Shown here in pieces: positions 1 to 8,900 of a stretch of 64,000 nt of DNA. Each line of letters begins with the position of its first letter. Position 1 is the first letter of the stretch. A model generated the notes under the pieces. The model was not told the DNA's origin, did not search any database, and saw only the letters and a program-made list of their open reading frames with translations. This DNA comes from Rhynchopus sp. YZ270_cl-10 (Eukaryota > Euglenozoa > Diplonemea > Diplonemida > Diplonemidae), in assembly GCA_964035575.1 (NCBI GenBank), contig OZ037904.1, positions 744,001 through 808,000 on the forward strand. The letters are read 5' to 3'. The position numbers were made by a program, and so were the translations under genes.

Positions 1-342
1 CTGTGTGTAGCTTACAAAAAAAAGGGGGTTAAATTTGGTGTTTGGTGTGCGGGGGTAATCCCGGTATGGAATATGGCGGTTTGTATTGAGTGTGCTTGGG
101 TTGGGGTTTGTGGAAGATGTGGAAGGGGTGGAAGAATGTTTCGGTGATAAACGAATAGGCAGTGAACATCAATAATAAATGGTATGTGTCTTATGAGAAA
201 GGGCAAGAGGGGAACATCATTTTTATATTTTTTTCTTGAAAAATTGAAAAAAGTGGAAACTTTTTGCAACTCAAAAGAGAAAAAAAGGCAAAGAGAAGGG
301 GTGTGAATAACAAAAAGAGGGAAGAGGAAGGTTTTTTTGAAA

Positions 343-372
343 GATGAACGGGCCTCACGGACACAGAAGATC
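343..372 (-). repeat. Minus-strand hairpin, family H (weak member)
   Basis: On the minus strand a pyrimidine-rich run ending in AAG is followed by a short unit containing CGTGAGG and ending in TTCATCTT. The outer AAGAT and ATCTT can pair. The inner stem is poor, so this is a weak member of the family best seen at 3528-3556 and 34670-34700. Confidence 0.4.
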
Positions 373-409
373 TTGCAAAAAAGAGAGAGAAGAGAGAAAG
401 GTTTACAGG

Positions 410-438
410 ACGAACCGAAACCTCGCGTGATTAGTCAC
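410..438 (-). repeat. Minus-strand hairpin, family H
   Basis: On the minus strand, CCCCTTCAG is followed by GTGA, an inner stem CTAATC/GTTTCG (four of six pairs), loop ACGCGAG, a two-base GT bulge and TCGT. The outer GTGA/TCGT pairs only with G-U wobbles on the minus strand. Layout matches the members at 3528 and 12248. Confidence 0.6.
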
Positions 439-853
439 CTGAAGGGGAGTGAAAAAGGGGGGATGGGGTGAACATATTGTGAGAATAAAAAATAAAATTG
501 GAAATCTTCTCCAGACAAAGTTAGTTATAACATTATATTCATATACTTTCAGTTTCACAGAATTGAAAGTATTTGAGAGGGTCAACACATAAATGATCGT
601 AGTTCACATTTGATCTTCGCTACACTATCCTCCAAATTTAACACATTTCGCGTCAACCTAGGAAGTGAAAGGAGAGGAAAAAGCAGACAAAGCACCCCAA
701 AAAAACCGAAGAAAAACTTATCTTCCAAGCAAAAAATAGGCAATTAATAATTTTAAACCCCCCATCACCACCACCCTCTCCCAAAAACACCCAAAAAAAA
801 AGCTGTTAAGCCCTTTTAAATACCCATCTCCCCATCGTCTTTTCCCATTCTCT

Positions 854-2769
854 TTACATAACAGCGGTGGGAGACCCTGCGAGGGAGGTGACAGCGGAGG
901 GGGGAGGGCGGGATACGTCGACCACTTCTGCGAGCTCGCGGACGGCAGCTTGCTTTTCGACGTGCATGCGTTTGAGGCGGTAGATGAGTTGTGCCTCTTG
1001 TGTGACGAGTTGGGCGGCAAGACGTTCCTTTTTGTCTCGCTCTGCCTCTTCCTTTGCTATGCGCGACTCAAAGAGGTCCCGTACCCGCTCTGTTTTGACC
1101 TCAGTGTCACGTTCTCTCCTCAGCTTGCTCAATGAATGCATGCTCCGGATAGCCTCGCGTTGCCGGATGTGTCTGTCCCTCTCCTCCTCCTTGAAGATGT
1201 GTATGCGGCATTCATTTATCTCCTTCTGTTTGCGTAAGCTTGAGACTGCCTCCTTTTTGTCGATCAGAAGCTTTTGCTTGCTGATCCTGAAGGGGGGGAG
1301 AAGGAGAAGGAGGTGGAGGAGATGGAGGAGATGGAGGAGAAGGGGTTAATGAAAACAATGTTGAAAACCCAAATGGATGGTTCTCTCTGGAGGAGGGGGA
1401 GAAGGAGAAGGAAATTTTGGAGAAATTGGGGGGGGGGGGGGGGGGAAATATTGGAGTGAAGTAAAAATGAGGAATACGGGGGGGGGAACGAACTGAAAGA
1501 AAGTCTGGTGAAATCAAGAGTGGAGAGTGTGGGAGGGGGGGGGAAGGGAAGGTGTGACTTCACGTCTTTTTTGAAGTTGCGTCGTGTTGTCAAAAAAACA
1601 CTGCTATCTTGGAAAAGGTGGTTTGCGCGATGACCACATATGTAGGGAGGTGAAGGGTAGGGGATTGAGGGTGCATATACCATATTGCCTTTGCTCGTTT
1701 CTCTTTGTTGAGTGCGATCAGGGCTGCTTCTTTGCGCTTGTTGAAGTCAACCTGTGGAGTGTTGTGTTGTGTTGGGATGCCTGAGGGTAATCCTTACGCA
1801 GAACATAACCCTTGGCGTGTTGTGTTGTGCTGTGCTGTGTTTGAAAGCAAAATTGGGTAGTTCCTAAGAGTGAAACATTGCCCCTGGCGTGTTGTGTTGT
1901 GCATTGATGCTCTGCTCGTTAAAAAACTTGAGGGGGGTATAATAAGCACTCTTCCAATTTGGAAGTCTAAGAAAATCGCTTGTAATTTACTAGTTGTTGG
2001 AAGTAGATAAAACACAGCGGGGAGGAGGAGGAGGAGGGGGCTTAAACAAAACAAGACATACCTGTTCACGCATTTCTCGCTTGGCTTGCATGGTGCTTTC
2101 GAGGCGATGACGATTGGCTGAAATCTGTTTCGGAAAAAGAAAAAAACATGTAAACCCACCCTCCACCTAATGTTGGAGTAGGCCTAATATCCGATATACG
2201 ACCTATTATGCATTCGTTTAGAAATACGAATATTAGACGTGGTTTATACAAATACCAAACATTTTAGAAGTGCTCAATCCAATAAGATCTGTTACAAAAC
2301 CCCGACATGGAGATTTTTGAATAATAAAATCCACTTTCGCCTCATATGTTAGTCACCTTCATATTCGCCTTCACACAGACATCAATACTCACCACTACGC
2401 ACTGTCTAGAACGTGAGATGAACACCTTCGGACAGTTCACCCCCACCCTGCCCTCAGTGCTTTAGCCACCCTGAGGGAAAACAAAAATAAAATGGGTGTG
2501 TAAGGAATGCTCCTTTGGGATAAAATGAATACCTCATTCGTTTTTGAGCGTGTGCGGTCAATCTCTTTGTGCGCTTTGAATTCTTCTAGCTTAAGCTTCG
2601 CAAGTCTGTTTGCAAGGAACTGCACATCGTTGTCTGCGGCCATACGGAGTCTTCGTGCGTTCAGGGAACGGCTTGGGGTTGCGTTCGAGCGTGCGTAGAT
2701 AGAGCTGGCCTCAGACGAGGCAAGCGACGCTGTGTCATAGTTGTCTGCTCCACTTCCGGGGCTTGTCAT
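854..2769 (-). CDS. Four-exon coiled-coil protein of unknown function
   Basis: I assembled this gene by eye from four minus-strand exons: 2533-2769, 2062-2124, 1681-1751 and 854-1286. Each intron begins GTAT (GTATTC, GTATGT, GTATAT) and ends CAG, and the reading frame stays open across all three joins (phases 0, 0 and 2). The product is 267 aa. It starts with a Ser/Ala-rich stretch (about residues 1-45) and then becomes almost wholly charged and heptad-like (Lys, Arg, Glu, Leu), which predicts a long coiled coil to about residue 240. The start ATG is the first in exon 1, shortly after an AAAG that could be a splice or trans-splice acceptor. I recognise no family; cytoskeletal or flagellar filament roles would be guesses. 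Exons 2 and 3 are only 63 and 71 bp, so ordinary ORF calling would miss them. Confidence 0.8.
2418..2440 (-). repeat. Hairpin inside intron 1, family H variant
   Basis: Within intron 1 (2125-2532) of the coiled-coil gene the minus strand has GTGAAC pairing with GTTCAT across a loop containing CCGAAGG. A second acceptor-like TTTCCCTCAG lies just upstream at about 2466. The closing GTGA/TCAT is the same as in other members, but the loop differs. Confidence 0.4.
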
Positions 2770-3527
2770 GTTGTTTCTTTATTATAAAAGAGTTGTCGCT
2801 ACTGACGACTTAAAGGGGGTGGGGATGGGGGGGTAAGGGGGGTAAGGGGTGCAAGGGGGGACAAAACAAAAACACTGTTTCTGTGTTCTGTTCTGACCTG
2901 TATGAGATTTGAGGGGAGGGAGAGGAGGCTGTGGGAAGAATATAAAGGGAAAATGTCTTTTGTATTTTTCGAGATACGTAACTTTTTTTTTATATCTTTT
3001 TTCAAAAGTAATGGAACTAAAGAAGAGAAGCAAAAGAAAAAAAAAGAAATCCAAAACAACCAGAGGAAGAAAAGGATTTATAACAAAAATAAAAATAAAC
3101 GGTAGATTCAAAGCTGAATACTAATACACCATTTGGTGTGCAATCCAACTATCCAATTATTTTGTCGTCAAAAAGTCCAAAAAAACGGTGTGATGAAAAA
3201 GGGGTTTTTTTTTTGGGGAGGAAAAGAGGGGATTTTTTTTTTTGTCACAGCGAGACACATCACACAAATTCGTTTATTTTTATTCTTCCTTTATTTTCTT
3301 TTCGCCAAAAAAAGAAAAATGTGATCTAGGTTCAGATTTTAAACAAAGCAAAGTAATGCGCGTTCATAATAGAGGGTTTTTTTTTTTTTTGTATCCGCCC
3401 TCCATCTCTTAACCTAGGAACATGGCAACAAAAAATGAATTTTACACTGTGGTCCCAATGTAGTGTGTCAAATCATTATCTTCAGATGAAGAAAAAGGAT
3501 TTGGGGAGGGAAGGGGGGGGGGAACTG

Positions 3528-3556
3528 ATGAACCTAAGCCTCTCATGCTTAGTCAC
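3528..3556 (-). repeat. Minus-strand hairpin, family H (type member)
   Basis: Downstream of a T-rich tract ending CTTTAG on the minus strand, GTGA pairs with TCAT around a two-base GT bulge. CTAAGC then pairs perfectly with GCTTAG, closing the seven-base loop ATGAGAG. The G-U pair in the outer stem is allowed only if the minus strand is the RNA. Confidence 0.75.
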
Positions 3557-3619
3557 TCTCTAAAGAAAAAAACAAACGAAGAAAACACTGTAAATCGAGA
3601 GAAGGAAAAAAAACAAAAA

Positions 3620-3655
<36 letters not shown>

Positions 3656-4280
3656 TGAAAGATATGCATATTCACCTTTAAAAAGGTGCAGTCTCTTCTG
3701 TATTATGTGGCATCAGAGAGAAATACGTTTTTTTGTTTGTACCGTATCTTTTTTTTTCTCTCGAGCTCTCTACTTCCAAGACTATACGCAATTTTTCTTT
3801 TTTTTCTTTTTTGCTTTTTTTTTTTTGTTGTGTTTCTCTCTGAAATCGGCTTCTTAGTCGTTGTTTCTCTTTGAAAAATAAAATAAAAAGGGTGGGTCGA
3901 TAGGAATGGTGCCTTCTTCTCATACACACCTCTACTATACAACGGTGTTCTACTAAATTCTATAACACTAATTTAGTGTTTTTAGAATTTACTTAATTGT
4001 TGTTTCTTTGAAGCACCCCGCCTCTCTGTCTACTGCAGACACTCAACGTAAATAGAGCTACACAATAAAAAAAAAAAAAAATCATCACAAAACCGTTTTT
4101 GGACAAACCAAGAAAAAAGAAAAAAGAAGAAAAAACAGGAATGGGGATTGGTGAATTGGGAATTGGGAAAAGGGGGGTGGAGGTGGAGGGATTCAAAATG
4201 GAATAGAATATTAAAGGCATTGTGGCACAAAGTAGTATTAACTAATAAAAAAAAAAAGGGAAAGTTTTTTTTTTAAAAAA

Positions 4281-4306
4281 GATGAAACGTACATCGGTAC
4301 GAACAG
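4281..4306 (-). repeat. Minus-strand hairpin, family H variant
   Basis: After TTTTTGAAAAG on the minus strand a five-pair stem CGTAC/GTACG closes a four-base CGAT loop and is followed by TTCATCTTTT. The loop differs from the family type, but the acceptor-like start and the TTCATCT end are kept. Confidence 0.45.
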
Positions 4307-4395
4307 CTTTTCAAAAAAAAAAGAGAGAAAACAATTTTTTTATTGAGGGAGACTTTAGTCCCTTTTTTTCGGGCACGTTTTTTTTTAAAATTTTT

Positions 4396-4480
4396 CGTTG
4401 ATTGCACAAAATCCTCCTTGAGGGAGGATTTGGCGACCGTACCGGTAATACTATTTCTCCTTTAAAGCAAAGCTTCGTAG
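4396..4480 (+). ncRNA. Candidate structured RNA, copy A
   Basis: This sequence matches 23217-23303 at both flanks of a hairpin: TGATTGCACAA before it, and TGGC-ACCGTA then CTATTTCTCCTTTAA after it. Here the hairpin is a perfect nine-pair stem, AAATCCTCC (4409-4417) with GGAGGATTT (4423-4431), and a TTGAG loop. The stem bases differ in copy B but still pair, as expected of a conserved RNA structure. I do not recognise the RNA; snRNA- or snoRNA-like genes and a transposon end are alternatives. No promoter is evident. Confidence 0.5.
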
Positions 4481-4741
4481 GAATAAAAAAAAATGAAAAA
4501 TGGTTGTTTCTGTGCAAATGAAAAAAGAGAAAAAAATGATCTGGTGTCTTCCAAAGCTCTTTCCGTGTAACCCATTAAGTAGTCTTGGGTCGTTAAAGGA
4601 AGGAGTTATAAAAAAGGGGGTATATTGAGTTTCGCTGATGACTTGGCTTTCCCAAGTCAGGATGTTGTGAATGTGTGCATGTTTAAGAAAAAATATATTT
4701 CGTATACTTTTTATTCTACTGAAATAGAAAGTATAAAAGGG

Positions 4742-4776
4742 AAGATGAACTAAAACCTCTCATCGTTAGCCATCTT
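4742..4776 (-). repeat. Minus-strand hairpin, family H
   Basis: On the minus strand CTTTTTTAAGATG starts a unit whose outer AAGATG pairs with CATCTT over six bases. The inner part contains CTAAC, the loop core ATGAGAG and GTTTTAG. Confidence 0.6.
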
Positions 4777-4829
4777 AAAAAAGTGGAATAATGTTTCTAA
4801 AAAAAAAAAAAAAAAAAAAAAAGCTGAAA

Positions 4830-4864
4830 GATGAATGTGCCTCTCGTGCATACACACTCACATC
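4830..4864 (-). repeat. Minus-strand hairpin, family H
   Basis: On the minus strand TTTTTGAG is followed by GATG, which pairs with CATC at the far end. The loop ACGAGAG is closed by TGC/GCA; the middle of the stem has mismatches. Confidence 0.6.
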
Positions 4865-4976
4865 TCAAAAACAAAACAAAAGTCAATATCCGAAGAGGAT
4901 TCCATAAAATGGGGAGAGAGACTTCGAATAAAATTTGACTTTCAAAAAAGAAAAAAGAGAAAAAAAAAGGTTCGGA

Positions 4977-5010
4977 GATGAAAATACACCTCACAAACTG
5001 CGCGCATTCA
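4977..5010 (-). repeat. Minus-strand hairpin, family H (weak member)
   Basis: The minus strand reads TTGATAG and then a unit closed by TGAA/TTCA that ends TTTTCATCTCC. The inner region has GTGAGG but no good stem. Confidence 0.35.
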
Positions 5011-5901
5011 ACTATCAATCAGGGTGTTGTCCCAGATAGAAACGGAAAAAATGTTCAAAAACTGTTTTATATTTTTTTTTAAAAGTCGCAGGGAGGGAAA
5101 AATGGGTCCGAACCACAAACTAAAGTCAACTTCGCTTAGCACTTCTCGGTCTGCGTGTGTTTAATATTGGGTTTTTTTAATTATTTTGGGTCACTCCTTC
5201 CTCCCAAAAAATGCCTGTATGATTCCTGTTGTCTTTTGAAAAAAAAAGACTCAAAGATTAGAGAAAAGATAACTCATACATTGATACCTTCATACACACG
5301 GGTAAGAGAGTTGTGTTGTGACGTTGTTCGTCAGTTGGGTTGCCGACCAAAAAAAGAACAAAAGTGGGGATAAATCGAACAATGCTATACACTCTTTGAA
5401 GGACTACAGGCCACACGGAACGTCGTCGGTGAAAGAGACACTGTCAGCGCAAGAAACCCTGACAGCAATCACTCTGCATAACCGCCGCTGAAACCCGATT
5501 AAAGACTGAAATCGCCACAATGGAAAAAAAAGAGCGTAGCCAAGGGAGAGTGGGTGGGGTGGGGTGGGGTGGGGGGGAACGTTTGAAAGTCGAATGGCTC
5601 GTGGACACACAACATTCCAAGCGTGCGAGAAACAAAAAAAAAAAAGAGGAAAAAGAGGGGGGGGAAAGCAAGATATAAGAATTCCTGTTGTCATGTCCTG
5701 ACTTCACTATTAAGTGGAAAATGCACAAATGAGGAAATAAAGTGGTTAAGGCCCCCGAAACTTTGCTTTCTTGGAACTGTGTTTGCGGGGGCTTTTTTTT
5801 CCAACACATGGACGGCTCTTACTTTTCTTTAAATTTGTTTTCTTTTTTTTGCTTTTTTCTTTTTGAAACCCCCTGAAAGGGCCTTCCAATTAACCCTTCC
5901 T

Positions 5902-8900
5902 CTAGACTGAGGCAAACTCCTGCTGGGGTGCCGCCGGTGGGGGGGCAGAGTTGTCGATCTGGTAGAACTCTGAGAGGGAGACGCCCTTGTCGGTCTTGTT
6001 GATGGCGTAGGCTGCAGCAAGTGTGCCGAGGCAGAGGAGGCCGCCCACAACAGCGAGGATCCACACCCACCCAGGGACACCTTCGTCCTCGTCCGTGGTG
6101 GGTGCGGGTGTCGGCTCGTCGGCAGCCCCGCGCAGGTCCGAGAACGCGCCCTTCCCAAGAACGCTCTCCAAAGTCGCTGCCGACTCCGCACCATCCTCGC
6201 CCGTGAACGTCGTCACCAGCCTGTCCTCCCCCTCGCCAATGTCCGTCGCTGTCACCTCAATCGTCTCAATCGGCTCGCCCGTCAGCTTTGCCACCCTCTT
6301 CTTGTACTCCTCCTTATCAAACGGACGCATCGTGCGAGAGATCACCTTCCCAGTCACCTTTCTGTAGGGAGCATCGGTAGGAGCATCTGTGGTCGGGGCG
6401 GCAGGTGCCAACGTCGCGCCGCTGGGAAGAGATGTGGCCACCACCGGTGCACGTGTCTGTCCACTGGGCAGGGGTGACTCAGGTGTGATCGTCTCACCGC
6501 TGGGCAGGGGTGACTCAGGTGTGATCGTCTCGCCACTGGGGAGGGGTGTGGTAGGGGGTGCAACTGTCTCTGCACTCGGCGACGATGTGTCAACCGGTGC
6601 AAACGTCTCGCCACTTGGCAGGGGTGTGGAAATGGGTGCGCCTGTCTCCGGTGCTGGTGTGCTGTCGGGGAGTGGCGTCGCAGCGCTGCCTGTGGCAGGT
6701 GCCGTTGTCTTTGTGTTGATAGCACTGCAGTCTGCAGAACCGCCAGTTGCCTTCACTCCGTTGTCACATGTGCAGGTGAAGTCCTTCAGGCTCTGAAGAG
6801 TCTTCACAGGGTCCTCGCAGGTCTGGCCGTCATCGCAAGGGTTGGACTTACATTCGTCCTTCGAGCATGTGGCAGGCCCGTCCTTCTGTGTGATGCTTGA
6901 GTCAGCATCGCACGTGCATACGAAGTCATGCTGGACAAGGTAGCTTGTGTCCGGGTCGGAGCAAGTCTGGCCGTCACCACAGGGTGCTGCCTCACATTCG
7001 TCAAGCATGCAAGTTGCAGCAGATCCCGTTGCTTTGATTGCAGCATCCAGATCACACGTGCAGGTGAAGTCCTTCAGGCTCTGAAGAGTCTTCACAGGGT
7101 CCTCGCAGGTCTGGCCGTCACCGCAAGGGTTGGACTTACATTCGTCCTTCGAGCATGTGGCAGGCCCGTCCTTCTGTGTGATGCTTGAGTCAGCATCGCA
7201 CGTGCACACGAAGTCATGCTGGACAAGGTAGCTTGTGTCCGGGTCGGCGCAAGTCTGACCGTCACCACAGGGTGCTGCCTCACATTCGTCAATCGTGCAA
7301 GTTGCAGCACCACCAGTTGCCTTCACTCCGTTCTTGCATGTGCAAGTGTAGTCCTTGAGATCAGTGCGCGATTGTGCGGGGTCCTCACATGTCTGGTCAT
7401 CGCCACAAGGGTTGTTCTTGCATTCGTCGTTGAAGCACGTGGCAGGTCCGTCAATCTTTGTAAGAGACGCGTCGTTGTCGCAGGTGCACACGAAGTCATG
7501 CTGGACAAGGTAGCTTGTGTCCTTGTCTTCGCACGTCTGGCCATCGCCACAGGGCGGTGTGGCTGCTGTGCATTCGTCCAGTTCACATGTCGCTGGACCA
7601 CCTGTTGAAGCAACACCGTTGGCACAGGTGCACGTGTAGTCCAGAGTCACAGCCGGGTCCTTGCTCTTGTCTGCACACGTCTGCACATCGCCACATGGCT
7701 TCGCCAGGCACTCGTCCAACTCACAGGTCGCAACACCACCCATCATCGAGCCTGTGGCACCTCCCTTGCAGCTGCACGTGTAGTCACCTGTGCTCGACAT
7801 AGCCTTGTTTGCGTCAACACAGTCCTGGCTGCTCCCGCACGGGTTCGCCTCACACTCGTCCACCTCACACATAGCAGCCGAACCTGTCGCAGATCCCATG
7901 CCGGTAGTGCACGTGCACACAAAGTCGAGGGTGCTGGTGCTGGTCGTGTCGGGATCGACACAGTCCTGTCCCGGACACGGGTCTGTTGCGCACTCGTCAG
8001 TGTCACCCTTCATGCACACAGCAGGTGCGCCCGTCTTCTTCTCCCCGTTGTCACACGCGCATTCAAAGTTGCCTGTCACACTGGGCTTCTTGTCCGTGTC
8101 TGTGCACGTCTGTCCGTCACCACAAGGCTTCGACTCGCATTCATCCACCTCGCACACTGCCGGCGCACCTGTCTTCTGCGTGTCCTTGTCAGATTCGCAG
8201 GTGCATGTGAAGTCAAACTTCGTTGTAGCCGAAAGCACAACGTCAGAGCAAGTCTGACCATCACCACATGGCTTAGCGTCACATTCGTTGAGGGTGCACG
8301 CAGCGACCTTAGTTCCTGTGGCCTTCAGAGTCTTGTCAACGTCACATGTGCAGGTGAAGTCCTTCAGGCTCTGAAGAGTCTTCACAGGGTCCTCGCATGT
8401 CTGGCCGTCATCGCAAGGGTTGGACTTACATTCGTCCTTCGAGCATGTGGCAGGCCCGTCCTTCTGTGTGATGCTCGCGTCAGCATCGCACGTGCACACG
8501 AAGTCGTGTTGGCTGCTGTACTTTGTGTCCGGGTCGGCGCAAGTCTGACCATCACCACAGGGTGCTGCCTCACACTCGTCAATCGTGCAAGTTGCAGCAG
8601 CTCCCGTTGCTTTGATCATGGCATCAGCATCACAGGTGCAGGTGTAGTCCTTCAGGCTCTGAAGAGTCTTCACAGGGTCCTCGCAGGTCTGGCCGTCACC
8701 GCAAGGGTTGGACTTACATTCGTCCTTCGAGCATGTGGCAGGCCCGTCCTTCTGTGTGATGCTTGAGTCAGCATCGCACGTGCACACGAAGTCATGCTGG
8801 ACAAGGTAGCTTGTGTCCGGGTCGGAGCAAGTCTGACCGTCACCACAGGGTGCTGCCTCACATTCGTCAAGCATGCAAGTTGCAGAACCGCCAGTTGCCT

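Larger units (their letters stand above)
1..853. other. Spacer downstream of the coiled-coil gene
   Basis: No convincing gene is seen here. The stretch is AT-rich with short purine runs. It holds two members of the minus-strand hairpin family (343-372 and 410-438, listed separately). Short open frames exist but show no recognisable domain or codon pattern. Confidence 0.5.
2770..5901. other. 3.1-kb spacer upstream of the coiled-coil gene
   Basis: No protein gene is supported. The DNA is very AT-rich, with long A and T runs including a poly-A of about 35 bases near 3620-3652. It carries a cluster of minus-strand hairpins (3528-5010) and one copy of a plus-strand structured sequence (4396-4480). 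A more GC-balanced island at 5400-5620 contains the inverted pair CTGTCAG/CTGACAG near 5442-5466 but no recognisable gene. Confidence 0.5.
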
